A stretch of 16,260 nucleotides of DNA from SXXH01 sp041165735 (GTDB lineage: Bacteria > Planctomycetota > UBA1135 > GCA-002686595): NCBI GenBank assembly GCA_046341775.1, contig JBKDQQ010000111.1, forward strand, positions 1-16,260. Direction: 5' to 3'. The number at the start of each line of letters is the position of its first letter. The first letter of the stretch is position 1. The position numbers and the translations under genes are program-made. Positions 1 through 9,830 of this stretch are shown one piece after another. The notes beneath the pieces were generated by a model. It was given only the letters and a program-made list of their open reading frames with translations. It did no database searches and was not told the DNA's origin.

Positions 1-296
1 ACGCTGGCCCCGTTCTCCGCGCGGCAGCGTTGCCAGATCGCGGCGGCCTCGGCCCAGCGCCCGGCCGCGGCATGCTCCTCCGCCGCGTTCCAGTCGGCTT
101 GCACGGCACGGGCGTCGGGGATGGCGACGTTGCGCGTGACGAATTCGGCTTCGCCCTCCACTTGCGCGTCGGCATCCTGCCCCTGCATCGAGGGCGGGGC
201 CGACGCCGCCGCCCAGCCCGGCGCGCACGAGAAGGCGCACGCCAGCAAGGCGCGCGCCGCGCGGAGCAGCCGATCGTCGTGGCGTCTGGTGGTCAT
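1..296 (-). CDS. Secreted TPR-like protein, N-terminal part (runs off window start)
   Basis: Only the first 98 residues are present; the rest lies beyond base 1. The ATG at 296-294 opens a protein with a basic start (MTTRRHDDR), a hydrophobic stretch around residues 11-33 (RAARALLACAFSCAPGWAA) and a small-residue region that fits a signal peptide, so export is likely. Residues about 66-92 (ADWNAAEEHAAAGRWAEAAAIW) look like one helix pair of a tetratricopeptide repeat. It starts 39 bases after the stop of the VWA gene on the same strand and is probably the next gene of that operon. No Shine-Dalgarno sequence precedes the start. By analogy with the secreted protein at 7170-9095 it may be a helical-repeat plus PQQ-propeller protein, but the visible part does not show a propeller. 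Function unknown. Confidence 0.7.
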   Translation of the reverse strand, partial: MTTRRHDDRLLRAARALLACAFSCAPGWAAASAPPSMQGQDADAQVEGEAEFVTRNVAIPDARAVQADWNAAEEHAAAGRWAEAAAIWQRCRAENGAS

Positions 297-335
297 GGAG
301 GAAGGGGAGTCGGGTGCTTGTGGCGGGCCGTGCCG

Positions 336-2759
336 CTAGACGAGGTCCGAACGCTTGCGCAGGATCCACTCGGCGCCGAGCAGGACCAGCGCGAGGGCCA
401 AGGCCCACCAGCGGTCCCACGCGTCGAGCAGGTCGGCCGAAAGCGCCTGGCGCTGCTCCTCGCCGCCCTTGAACTCGTCGACGAGCTCGGCCACGCGGTG
501 CGCGGGCACGTGGCGTCCGCCGCTCTGTTCCGACAAGAGCCGCAACGCGGCCGGGTCGGGCGCGGGATCCTGGTTCTCGCGCGAGGGGATGCGCACCTCG
601 AACTCGGTCGTGGCGCTGCGTCGACCCTCTTCCTCGATCCACGCGGCGTGCAACCCGGGCTGCTCGACGGCGAAGGAGGCGCGGTAGACCCCCGGCTTGC
701 CCTCGACGCGCGGCAGTTCGAGATCGACGACCGAACCGTCGGGCTTCTGCAGGCGCGCCTTGGTGGAAGCCGCGTTCGACGGGCGGAAGTCGGCGTCGAG
801 CACGCGCGCTTCGACCACGGCGCGCTCGTCGAGGTCGAAGCTCGACTCGAGCGCGTCGAGCTGCACGCGACGATCGCCCGACTTGAGGCGCGACAGCGCC
901 GTCCAGCGGATGGCGTTGCGCCAGAACTTCTCGTGGTGGCGATCGCCATAGCGGAAGCGCCAACCCCAGGTCGCGTCGACGCCCACGAACAGCGTGCGCC
1001 CCGCGGGGAAGTGGCCGGCGACCACGAGCGGCAGTCGGCCGTCGCGGTTGGCGGCGGTCGGGTGGCGCAGGACGACTTCGCTGCCAGGCTTGGCGCGCAC
1101 GACCGGCGAGAACCAATGGAACCCGCGCAAGCCGCCCTCGTCCTCCCACAACGCGCGATTGGCCTCGAGGTCCGGCAGCAGCCGCGCGATCGGGTGCGGC
1201 GCCAAAGCGTCCTCGAGGCGCGGACGGAACTCGACGCTGCCGTCGGCGACCTCCAGGGCCGAACCGACGGGATCGACCACGACCGGCAGGAGCTCCTCGA
1301 GCGGCGTGCCCGCGTAGGCGCGCGGCGCGTCGCTCTCGCCGGCCGACATGATCAAGCCGCCGCCGCGTTCGACGAATTCGCGCAGCGACAGCAGGAACTC
1401 CTCGCAGCGGGCGGGATCGGCCGAGATCTCGTACGGATTGACGTCGCCGAGGATGACGACGTCGTAGCCCTCGAGCAGCTCGCGCCTGCCGGTGGGCACG
1501 GCCTTCAAGGCGGGCGTGCCGCGCGTGCTCTCCTGCGGGAAGTCGCTGGTCGCGGACATCAGCCAGCACTGCGCCACCAGGTTCGCGTCGCTGCGCAGGA
1601 GCAGGTTCTTGAGGTAGCGGTACTCCCAGCGCGGATACGCGTCGATGTACAGCACGCGCAACTTCTCCGGCGCGACGCGCACGCCCACCGCCACCGCGTT
1701 GTCGTCGCGCAGCGATTCCTTGGGCAGCGGCGCGACGGAGGCGCGGAAGCGGCGCTCGCGGCGACGCGTGTCGCCTTCGCCCGCCGGGGCGACGAGCGTG
1801 GTGCGCGCACCCTGGGCGTCGGCCACGACCTGCTCCTCGTACACGACGCGCGCGCCATCCTCGTCGAGCTCCTCCAGCACGACGCGCGCTTCGCGGCCTT
1901 CGCGCGCGCCCGCGAGGCGCACGCGCACGACGAGGCCGACCTCGTCGCCTTCGAGCACGCTGGGGGGCGCTTCCACGAGCTGGATCGAGAGGTTCTGCTC
2001 GACCTTGTCGTCGCCGAGCAGCACCGTGTGGACGGGGATGTCGGCGTCGCGCGCGGCGCGCGCGGCTTCCGCCACGGATTCGCCGCCGTTGGAGCGGCCG
2101 TCGGAGAGCACGACGATGTCGGTCACATGCCGGCCGCGGTGCAGGGCGAGCGCCTGGCGGACCGCGTCGCCGAGGTGCGTCGCGCGGCCGCGGCCGTCGA
2201 GCGCCGACGCGTCGGGCAAGGGTTCGAGCAACTCCGCGAAGCGGAAGTCGCGTCGCGCGTAGCCGCCGGCGGAGAGGGCCGGCTGCAGGCCGCTCGCCAC
2301 CGCGCCGCGCGCCACGGCGCTGCGCGTCGTCGAGCCTCCGGCTAGGCGCGCGAGCTGCGCCCGCACCGCGCCCTCGCCGTGCACGCCGTCCTCGCGCCGC
2401 ATGCTGGCCGAATCGTCGTGGAGCACGAGCACTTCGGCCTGGCGCACCTCCTCGCGCCGTTGCACCTGCACCGGACGCGCCAGGATGGCGAGGAAGAGCG
2501 CCAACGACGACGCGCGCAGCAAGGCGAGCACGACGCGGCGGCGCAGCGACAGCGGCGCGCGCGCGTAGCCGATCCACGCCACGAGCGCGAGCAGCGGCAG
2601 CACCACCAGCACGACCACCCACGCGGGCGGGAGGTCCACGAGCTTGTACTCGTGGCGCGTGTCGCTGGCTCCTTGCGCCAGCGCGGAGGAACATGCGAGG
2701 CAGGCCGTCGCGGCGGCGCGCGCACGACGCATCCAAGCCTCGCGGCCCATGGCGCTCAT
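336..2759 (-). CDS. VWA-domain membrane protein with glutamine-amidotransferase-like domain
   Basis: 807 residues. The start is the ATG at 2759, which overlaps the BatA stop as ATGA. Order of parts: a possible signal-like segment (about 10-30), two membrane helices (about 45-66 and 77-95), a von Willebrand A domain with MIDAS motif DDSASM (D115, S117, S119) and later VVLSDGRSNGG (217-226), a beta-sandwich region (about 255-365), then an amidotransferase-like fold (about 366-620) beginning LRVLYIDAYPRWEYRYLKN. At the place where true class I amidotransferases carry the nucleophile cysteine this protein reads GGGLIMSAGESD, so it is probably not an active amidotransferase. A last membrane helix (about 784-800) ends in EWILRKR. 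Such proteins are known from MoxR/Bat clusters, where VWA domains are thought to bind metal-dependent ligands next to a MoxR chaperone. The target here is unknown. Confidence 0.85.
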   Translation of the reverse strand: MSAMGREAWMRRARAAATACLACSSALAQGASDTRHEYKLVDLPPAWVVVLVVLPLLALVAWIGYARAPLSLRRRVVLALLRASSLALFLAILARPVQVQRREEVRQAEVLVLHDDSASMRREDGVHGEGAVRAQLARLAGGSTTRSAVARGAVASGLQPALSAGGYARRDFRFAELLEPLPDASALDGRGRATHLGDAVRQALALHRGRHVTDIVVLSDGRSNGGESVAEAARAARDADIPVHTVLLGDDKVEQNLSIQLVEAPPSVLEGDEVGLVVRVRLAGAREGREARVVLEELDEDGARVVYEEQVVADAQGARTTLVAPAGEGDTRRRERRFRASVAPLPKESLRDDNAVAVGVRVAPEKLRVLYIDAYPRWEYRYLKNLLLRSDANLVAQCWLMSATSDFPQESTRGTPALKAVPTGRRELLEGYDVVILGDVNPYEISADPARCEEFLLSLREFVERGGGLIMSAGESDAPRAYAGTPLEELLPVVVDPVGSALEVADGSVEFRPRLEDALAPHPIARLLPDLEANRALWEDEGGLRGFHWFSPVVRAKPGSEVVLRHPTAANRDGRLPLVVAGHFPAGRTLFVGVDATWGWRFRYGDRHHEKFWRNAIRWTALSRLKSGDRRVQLDALESSFDLDERAVVEARVLDADFRPSNAASTKARLQKPDGSVVDLELPRVEGKPGVYRASFAVEQPGLHAAWIEEEGRRSATTEFEVRIPSRENQDPAPDPAALRLLSEQSGGRHVPAHRVAELVDEFKGGEEQRQALSADLLDAWDRWWALALALVLLGAEWILRKRSDLV

Positions 2760-4972
2760 GCGCTCCTCCGATGGCCGATCCAACCAGCCCAGAGCGACTC
2801 GACGACGAGCGCGGCGAGCACGGCCAGCACGAGCGCGCGCCACAACTCGCCTTGGCGCGTCGCCTCTTGTTCCTCGCCTTGCTCCGCCGCGGCGCCCTCG
2901 GCCGGCACGAGTGCCGGGTGCAGATTCGACAGCGCGTCCGGCTGGATGCGCTTCAGATCGCCCTCGCCGGCGGCGAGGCCCACCGCGAAGCTCAGCGCGG
3001 GTTGGTTCTCCAACTCGACCTTGTACGCGCCGACGCGCGTGGTCCACGCGGCCGGCACCGCCGGCAGCAGCCAGCGCCCACCTTGCTGCCGCGCCTCGCC
3101 CTCCAAGGGCCGACGGGCGCCATCCGGCGTCACGACCCGCGCGCCGCGCGGGAACTGCGCCGTCGAGCCGCGCCACGCCGAGCCGGGCGCGATCGACAAC
3201 GGCGGCGGAGTGGTGGAGCCCGCCTCGCGCATCCATTCGTGCACGAGCGGCACGAGCGTGGCCGGCGACTCGGGCAACCGCGTCCAACCCGGCCCGATGG
3301 TGGTGGCCCACCACCACACGCGCCCACGGCCGAAGTCGCGCTCGACGAAGAGCGGCGAGGCGGCGTCGTCGTCGAGGCTGGCCAGCACGCGCGCTCCTTC
3401 GAGCGGGCGCGAACCGATCCATCCGTAGACGGGGATCTCGGCGAACAGCGGAGCGAAGCGCTCGTCGCCGAAGAACTGCAGAGCCGGGTGGCGCGCGTCG
3501 AAGCTCTTCGGTCGGCGCCAGCGCGCGTCGCGCGTGCGCTCGCCGCGGAACTCCCCGAGTTCGACCGGCAACAGACGCGCGCCCTCGGCGCCCATGCGCT
3601 GGTTCCAGGCGCGCGCGTCCACGCGGTCGCCGGCGGACACGACCAGCGACAATCCCGACTCCACCGCCGTGGCGAGCTTGGCGGCCACGCTCGGCGCGGG
3701 CGCGTCGCAGGCCGCCAGCCAGACCACGTCGAACTTGGAGAAGTCGATGTCGGCGCCCCCCAGGTCGAACGGCTCGATCTCGCGCACCTCGAAGGGCGCG
3801 CGCGCCGCGAGCTCGCCTTCCACGGCCAGCGGGGCTAGCACCGTCTTGGCGTAGCCGAGCTCGTCCTCCTCGAGGCGCGCGCCGCGCGCGCCGTTGACGA
3901 GCAGCAGGCGCACCGCGCCGGGCACGTCGACGACCACGGCGCGCTGGTCGTCGACCGCCAGGTTGTCGCCCGCTTCGATGCGCACCTCGACGAGGTGCGC
4001 GCCGGCCGAGCCGAAGGAGATGGTGCAAGCCGCCTCGGCCGCGCCGCGCGCGGGCACGTCGACGAGTTGCTGCGGCCGGCGCTCGCCGTCGACGACGAAG
4101 GCCACGCGCACGCCGCGCGCGTCCTTTTCGCCGTGGTTCCGCAGCGAAGCGCGCAGCTCGACCGGCGCGTCCGGCGTGGTGGGCCGCTCGAGCGGCGCGA
4201 TCGACTCGACCGAGAGGTTCGGCGGCACGGTCTCCACGCGGGCCATGTCCTCGACCACGACCTCGACTCCGAGCTCCTTCAGCTCGTCGAGCACCTCGTA
4301 GAGCCCCTGGCCGGCGCCTTCGTCCGAGCCGCGCAGGTAGGCGCGCTCCTGCAAGTCCGTCAGCAGCCTGAGGTCGATCGTCGTGGCCGCGCTCGAGGCG
4401 TCGGCGCGCGCGAGTTCGGCGATCTCGTTCAGCGCGGCCGCGAGGTCGAGCTCCTCGTCCTCGGGGCGTGCCAGTCCGTCGAGCACGCCGCGCGCCTGTT
4501 CGGGAGTCGTCCACGACAGGAGCCGCGGGGCCCCGGCCGCGGCCAGGATGCGGACGCGATCGCCGCGCGCCGCGTCCGCGCCGCGCACGAGTTCGCGCGC
4601 GCGCTCCAAGGCCGCCTCGAAGGCCGAGCGCCCGCCCGCCTGCTGGCCCATCGAGGCCGAGGCGTCGACGACGACCACGAGGTCGCGACGCGCCTCGGAC
4701 AAGCCCGCGAGCGGGCTCTCCTCGCCGGTGAAGGGCCGCGCCAAGGCCAGCGCGAACAGGAACACCGCCGCCGTGCGGAGGAAGAGCAGCAGCCACTCCT
4801 CGAACTGCACGCGGCGCCGCGTCTTGCGCCACGCCGCCTCGACGAAGCGCATGGCCGCCCACGGCTGGGGGCGGTGGCGACGGCGGTTGAGCAGGTGGAT
4901 GGCGATGGGCACCCCCGCGGCCGCGAGGCCCGCGAGCAGCGCCGGGTTGACGAAGCCTCCGAACAGGTTCAT
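2756..4972 (-). CDS. BatA-family VWA membrane protein
   Basis: 738 residues. ATG at 4972 overlaps the DUF58 stop by four bases (ATGA), which fixes the start. The N-terminus FVNPALLAGLAAAGVPIAIH, then HLLNRRRH and a second membrane helix (about 59-79), is the classic BatA aerotolerance-regulator N-terminal domain. A VWA domain follows with MIDAS motif VVDASASMG (D103, S105, S107). Residues about 251-350 form a CARDB-like beta sandwich starting PNLSVESIAP. Residues about 353-600 resemble the amidotransferase-like fold of the next gene, again without catalytic residues. A C-terminal helix (about 711-731) contains a buried glutamate (E725). The overall plan matches the downstream VWA protein, so the two are likely ancient duplicates working as a pair. 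Known family members sit with MoxR and DUF58 proteins; in Bacteroides, Bat proteins affect oxygen tolerance, but the biochemical role is unsettled. Confidence 0.88.
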   Translation of the reverse strand: MNLFGGFVNPALLAGLAAAGVPIAIHLLNRRRHRPQPWAAMRFVEAAWRKTRRRVQFEEWLLLFLRTAAVFLFALALARPFTGEESPLAGLSEARRDLVVVVDASASMGQQAGGRSAFEAALERARELVRGADAARGDRVRILAAAGAPRLLSWTTPEQARGVLDGLARPEDEELDLAAALNEIAELARADASSAATTIDLRLLTDLQERAYLRGSDEGAGQGLYEVLDELKELGVEVVVEDMARVETVPPNLSVESIAPLERPTTPDAPVELRASLRNHGEKDARGVRVAFVVDGERRPQQLVDVPARGAAEAACTISFGSAGAHLVEVRIEAGDNLAVDDQRAVVVDVPGAVRLLLVNGARGARLEEDELGYAKTVLAPLAVEGELAARAPFEVREIEPFDLGGADIDFSKFDVVWLAACDAPAPSVAAKLATAVESGLSLVVSAGDRVDARAWNQRMGAEGARLLPVELGEFRGERTRDARWRRPKSFDARHPALQFFGDERFAPLFAEIPVYGWIGSRPLEGARVLASLDDDAASPLFVERDFGRGRVWWWATTIGPGWTRLPESPATLVPLVHEWMREAGSTTPPPLSIAPGSAWRGSTAQFPRGARVVTPDGARRPLEGEARQQGGRWLLPAVPAAWTTRVGAYKVELENQPALSFAVGLAAGEGDLKRIQPDALSNLHPALVPAEGAAAEQGEEQEATRQGELWRALVLAVLAALVVESLWAGWIGHRRSA

Positions 4973-5889
4973 CGACCGCCTCCGCCGCGCCGGATGCGCG
5001 CGGTGCGCGCCGACAGCCAGGCCGAAAGGACGACCTCCACGCCACGATCGGTGGACAACTGGACCACTTCCGCGCCCAGGGCGCGCGCTTCGCGCGCCAG
5101 CGCCTCGTCGTGGGCGGCGACCTCGGCCAGATAGGCCTCGCGCAGCGCGCGCGGGTCGACCTTGACCTTGCCCGCGCCCTCGAGTCCGTCGAGGCGCAAG
5201 AGGCCGTCGAAGGCGAAGTCGCGCTCCTGCTTGTCCCGCACCTGGAACAGGACGAGGTCGTGCGCGCCCGCCGCCAGGCGCCGCAGGCCCGCGCCGATGG
5301 CCGCCGGCTCGTCGTAGAAGTCCGAGAACAAGCACACGACGCCCTTGCCCTTCTGGCGCAGCTTGGGCGCGATCCACTCGAGCACCGAGCCGATCTTCGT
5401 GCCGCCGCCGCAGGTGGCGCGCTCGAGCGCGTCGAAGATGGCGGCCCGCTGGCCGAGGCCGTGCTTGGGCGGGACCTTGTCGTTCGAGGACTCGTCGAAC
5501 AGCACGAGGCCGGCGGTGTCGCCCTGCTGCAGCACGAGGTGCGCCAGCGAGGCCGCGCACCAGCGCGCGTAGTCGAACTTCGTCCACGCCTCCGAGCCGT
5601 ACTGCATCGACTCGCTGCGGTCGACCAGCAGGTGGCAGGCGAAGTCCGTCTCCTCGACGAACTGCTTCACGACGAGTCGGTCGTTGCGCGCGTAGACGCG
5701 CCAGTCGACCCGGCGCAGCTCGTCGCCGATGACGTACGGACGGTGCTGGGCGAACTCCACGGAGGAGCCGAGGCGCCCCGAGCGGTGCCCGCCGGACATG
5801 AAGCCGTCGACGACCGAGCGCGCCACGAGCTCGAGGCTCGCGAGGCGGTCGAGCACCGCGGGATCCAGGCTGTGGAGGCCTTGCGCCAT
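4969..5889 (-). CDS. DUF58 domain protein (VWA-like, MoxR partner)
   Basis: 306 residues, a normal length for the compact DUF58 form without membrane helices. The ATG at 5889 gives the usual start (MAQGLHSLDPAVLDRL), and the signature block lies at residues 55-70 (GDELRRVDWRVYARND), followed by KQFVEETD. A VWA-type metal site reads DRSESM (D90, S92, S94). The protein is predicted to be cytoplasmic or membrane-associated through its partners. It is 85 bases downstream of moxR and overlaps batA by four bases, the standard MoxR-DUF58-BatA order. DUF58 proteins are considered adaptors or substrates of MoxR ATPases; no enzymatic activity is established. Confidence 0.92.
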   Translation of the reverse strand: MAQGLHSLDPAVLDRLASLELVARSVVDGFMSGGHRSGRLGSSVEFAQHRPYVIGDELRRVDWRVYARNDRLVVKQFVEETDFACHLLVDRSESMQYGSEAWTKFDYARWCAASLAHLVLQQGDTAGLVLFDESSNDKVPPKHGLGQRAAIFDALERATCGGGTKIGSVLEWIAPKLRQKGKGVVCLFSDFYDEPAAIGAGLRRLAAGAHDLVLFQVRDKQERDFAFDGLLRLDGLEGAGKVKVDPRALREAYLAEVAAHDEALAREARALGAEVVQLSTDRGVEVVLSAWLSARTARIRRGGGGR

Positions 5890-5914
5890 GCGTGGTCAGG
5901 TGGGCCGACCCGCG

Positions 5915-5934
5915 CCGCCCGGCCGCGCGGGCGG
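5915..5934. other. GC-only inverted repeat between moxR and DUF58 gene
   Basis: A perfect 7-base stem (CCGCCCG at 5915-5921 with CGGGCGG at 5928-5934) and 6-base loop lie in the 85-base gap. There is no T-tract on either strand. It could lower transcription or protect the message 3' to moxR, but in such GC-rich DNA it may be chance. Confidence 0.25.
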
Positions 5935-5974
5935 GGCGGCCGCCGGCAGGTCGTGCGTCGAGTGCGGCCGTGTG

Positions 5975-6997
<1,023 letters not shown>

Positions 6998-7169
6998 GTG
7001 GGGTGCGTTCGCGGGTGGGGGTGGCGCCCGACGCGCGGGCGGTTCCTCGTATCGACCATTGGACTACGCCCCTTGCGGGCGCCGGAGTCTCCGCGCCGCA
7101 TTTCCTGCAAGGGTTGTGCGAAGCGTGGCGGTCCCAAGATCCTAGTTCGCCGCGGCCGCCAAGGAAGCC

Positions 7170-9095
7170 TCACTCGCCCACGAAGACGAGGGATCCGGAG
7201 CGGACCAACCAAGCGCCGCGCGCGACGGGGATCCACCCCAGCTCTTCCTGGGCCTCGTGCAGCCCGGCGGCCGAACCGGGCAGGTCGATGGTCTGGCGGC
7301 GGCGCAACGCTTCGTCGTGGAGGTAGGCGCGTCCTTGGGAGGCCACCCAGATCCGGCCGCCGCGCGCCGACGCCACGGGATGTTCCAGCGAAGAGGCCGG
7401 GATCGGCGGGCTGGCGGCCTCGCCAGTGGATCGCGCGAGGCGCACGCTTGCGGCGTCGATGCGTTCGAGACCCACGTCCGCCCCAAGCGGCTCGAGGAGT
7501 CCCTGCCATGCGCCGGCGGGCGGCGTCGCCGCTTCCAAGGAAGCGAGAGGGCGCCAGCCGCCCTCGCGCGGCGCCCATCCAGCGCCCGCGACGGTGCGGG
7601 AGCTGGCCGACGGCCGCAGCGCGGGAGGCGTCCACAATCGCTCGCGCAGATCGAGTCGGGCCAAGCCCACGCGCCACAGGGCTCCCGTGCCGGTGGGGAG
7701 GAGCAGGCTGCCGCCGGCGAGCGCGGGTTCGGGTGGCGGATCGGCCCGCCAAGGCTGCACCGCGTTCGCGTCGCGCAGCGCCGCGCGTTCCACCGGACCT
7801 TCGTCGATCAAGGTCGCCGACAGCACCGACCCGTCGACCAACGCGCGCGCCACGAGCCAGCCGCGCACGCGCGCGTCGTCGACGCGACCCGGCCATGCGC
7901 GTAGCAGCTCGAGCACGCGGCCGTCGCTGACGAGCGGTGTCCCCGCGTGCTCGATCGTCCAACCTTCGAGCTCGGCCACGCGCGCCGCGGCGTCCAGGCT
8001 GGACCACGCCACTTCGAGGCCCGAGGCGTCGAGCCGCCAGCAACCGAGCGCATTGCCGCGCTCGTCCTCGGCGCGCCCCGCGGCGGCCACGACCAGGATG
8101 CGCCCCGCGGCGTCCTCGACCAGCGCCGGCCGCGCCATGCCCGGCACGCCCGCCGAACCATGGGCGCGCGGCAGCTCGAGGTCGTGGCGCACTTCGAGCG
8201 CGCGTCGCAGGTCGTGCTCGGCGAACGCCCAGCCCTCGTCCGCCGCGCTCCTCTGCGCGACGAGCAGCAGATCGCCATGCTGCGCGACGCAGCCGCCATC
8301 GGACAGCGCTGCGCCTCCGGCGCCCTGGTGGCGCGGCCCGCTCGCGCGTCGTTCCAGCAGTGCTCGCACCGAGCAGGCGAAGGCCGCGGCGTCCGCGGGT
8401 CCGCCCGCCGTGGCGCGGTGTGCATGGTGGGCGCGGCGCGCCGCCAAGGCCTTGTCGTCGGCGCCATGCTCCGCCGCGCGTTCGAGCCAATCCCTCGCCG
8501 CGTCGGGCTGGCCGCGCTCGAGGGCCGCGTCGTGCAGGCGCAGCGCCGCGAGGCCGGCCTCCACGGTCGCCGGCGCCGTTCGCGCCAGCCGCGCTAGCTC
8601 GTCTTCGTCCTCGCCCGCCACGGCGAGGCGAGCGCCGGCCGGCAGGCCGGCGCGCTTTGTCCAGTAATTTTGACGCTCCGCCGGCCAAGCACGCACGCGG
8701 CGCAGCACGGCCAGGTCGGCCGAGACCAGCTCGCCGCGCCGCTCCTCGATCCAACCACCCGCGGCCGTCGCGCCGAGCAGCAGGTCGATTGCGCGCGCGG
8801 GACCGTCGGCGTCCATGCGCGCCTCGGCCTCGGCCCAAGCCGAGGGCGGCGGCGCGCCGATGGGGGGTGCGGCTCGAGCGGTCTCCGGCCGCGGGGCAGC
8901 TTGCCGCGCCAGCGCGACGCCCGGGATGGCCGCGGCCAAGATGCCCGCCGCCAGCACGAAGCGAAGCCCGCTCGATGGGCGCGGGCGCGCGTGGAGGCTC
9001 GCCGCGCGACGAAGAGGGGCTGCGTGCACGCGCCCAGCTTGCCCGCGCCGCGCGCGGCGCGCCAGCGCGGAACGCGCCGGAGCACGCGCAACCAC
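7170..9095 (-). CDS. Secreted PQQ/propeller-like repeat protein
   Basis: Up to 641 residues. The start is uncertain: GTG at 9095 is the longest supported, but GTG at 9029 gives a more ordinary signal peptide (hydrophobic core FVLAAGILAAAIPGVALA, residues 46-63 of the longer form). After the signal comes a helical region (about 85-230) with TPR-like pairs such as HDAALERGQPDAARDWLERA, preceded by AERQNYWTKRAG, a layout I associate with planctomycete PQQ-binding-like proteins. The second half is beta-rich with short repeated phrases like GGSLLLPTGTGALWRVG and GGRIWVASQGRAYLHD, as in beta-propellers. No catalytic motif is visible. It lies between the ftsB-like gene and moxR on the same strand. 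Role unknown; a periplasmic scaffold or ligand-binding protein is the best guess. Confidence 0.7.
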   Translation of the reverse strand: MVARAPARSALARRARRGQAGRVHAAPLRRAASLHARPRPSSGLRFVLAAGILAAAIPGVALARQAAPRPETARAAPPIGAPPPSAWAEAEARMDADGPARAIDLLLGATAAGGWIEERRGELVSADLAVLRRVRAWPAERQNYWTKRAGLPAGARLAVAGEDEDELARLARTAPATVEAGLAALRLHDAALERGQPDAARDWLERAAEHGADDKALAARRAHHAHRATAGGPADAAAFACSVRALLERRASGPRHQGAGGAALSDGGCVAQHGDLLLVAQRSAADEGWAFAEHDLRRALEVRHDLELPRAHGSAGVPGMARPALVEDAAGRILVVAAAGRAEDERGNALGCWRLDASGLEVAWSSLDAAARVAELEGWTIEHAGTPLVSDGRVLELLRAWPGRVDDARVRGWLVARALVDGSVLSATLIDEGPVERAALRDANAVQPWRADPPPEPALAGGSLLLPTGTGALWRVGLARLDLRERLWTPPALRPSASSRTVAGAGWAPREGGWRPLASLEAATPPAGAWQGLLEPLGADVGLERIDAASVRLARSTGEAASPPIPASSLEHPVASARGGRIWVASQGRAYLHDEALRRRQTIDLPGSAAGLHEAQEELGWIPVARGAWLVRSGSLVFVGE

Positions 9096-9152
9096 GCTGC
9101 CGCGTCGACGCGCCCTGATCGGCGAGCAGCCGTGATCAGCCGGCGGCAGCGA

Positions 9153-9563
9153 TCAGCGCGACGACGCGACATCCGCGTCGCCATCGGCGATGCGCGTCAC
9201 ATCGTGGGGGTGGTACTGCGCGCGTAGGCGTTCTTGGCGCTTCCTGTACACGGGGTCGAGGCGCGCATCGAGGTGCGCCTTGACGAGGATGCTCTCCGAG
9301 CGCGCCTTGTCCTCGCGCATGTCGAGCACGGCCGCGTAGTCGTCCAAGCGCTCCGCCTCCGACAGTGCGGGGCGCAGTCCCAGCCACGCCAAGTGCGCGA
9401 ACAAGATCATCGGCACCCACACCGGGGTCCAGTACGCCACGCGCTTCAAGCCTTCCCGCCAAGCATCGTCGCGGACGGGGGCCGTAGTGAGTTCGTGCTC
9501 GCTGGAGGGCGAGGACTCGAGGGCGCGTCGCTCGTCGGCAGAGGTCGTCTCGGGCGCTTGCAT
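9153..9563 (-). CDS. Small one-TM coiled-coil protein, FtsB/DivIC-like (candidate)
   Basis: 136 residues from the ATG at 9563. A charged, probably cytoplasmic N-terminus of about 43 residues is followed by one membrane helix (about 44-64, within WTPVWVPMILFAHLAWLGL), then a charged helix (about 67-115) ending LDPVYRKRQERLRAQYHP. This matches the plan of septum formation initiators (FtsB, DivIC, FtsL): short cytoplasmic tail, TM, coiled coil, and a DP-Y-x-x-R type end. The gene follows eno on the same strand, as ftsB does in E. coli. These proteins form a trimeric complex with FtsQ/DivIB that controls septal wall synthesis. The coil is short and the family is weakly conserved, so it could be an unrelated membrane protein. 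Many planctomycetes divide without FtsZ, which makes the identity worth testing. Confidence 0.55.
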   Translation of the reverse strand: MQAPETTSADERRALESSPSSEHELTTAPVRDDAWREGLKRVAYWTPVWVPMILFAHLAWLGLRPALSEAERLDDYAAVLDMREDKARSESILVKAHLDARLDPVYRKRQERLRAQYHPHDVTRIADGDADVASSR

Positions 9564-9626
9564 GGACGTGAGGGGCGAAGATGCCTGTCGCCTCGTCGCA
9601 ACTCAAGCATCCGGGGTGCGAATTTT

Positions 9627-9638
9627 CCCGCGCGCGGG
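9627..9638. repeat. 12-base perfect palindrome CCCGCGCGCGGG next to an AT patch
   Basis: The palindrome lies 64 bases upstream of the ftsB-like start. On the minus strand it is followed at once by AAAATT, one of the few AT runs in the region. A regulator site overlapping a promoter is possible; alternating CG palindromes also arise by chance in this base composition. Confidence 0.3.
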
Positions 9639-9690
9639 ATGGGCTCTGGTGACGGCCGCGGGACCGCTCCACATGGCCGCGTCGCCCTCG

Positions 9691-9741
9691 GTCGGCCGGG
9701 CCAACTGTCAGACGAGCCCCTCGGTCAGCCGAGCCCCCTCG
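9691..9741. repeat. Short imperfect tandem repeat (two clear units, one degenerate)
   Basis: Two adjacent units, GTCAGACGAGCCCCTCG (9707-9723) and GTCAGCCGAGCCCCCTCG (9724-9741), differ by one substitution and one inserted C. A more degenerate unit beginning GTCGGCCGGGCC precedes them at 9691. It lies in the noncoding region after eno. Repeated protein sites or simple slippage are both possible. Confidence 0.5.
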
Positions 9742-9830
9742 GGGCGCCGCAAGTCCGGTGTCGTCGATCCATCGCCAGGCGACGCTGCGCCGGCCAAGTC
9801 CTCTGCGGCTGGTCGTACTCGTCGCCCACG

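Noticed and set aside
30..2345. Very long plus-strand open frame opposite the VWA gene
   Set aside because: It is antisense to a gene with clear VWA and membrane motifs; its product is rich in R, A, G, H with no recognisable domain. Long mirror frames are expected when codons end mostly in G or C.
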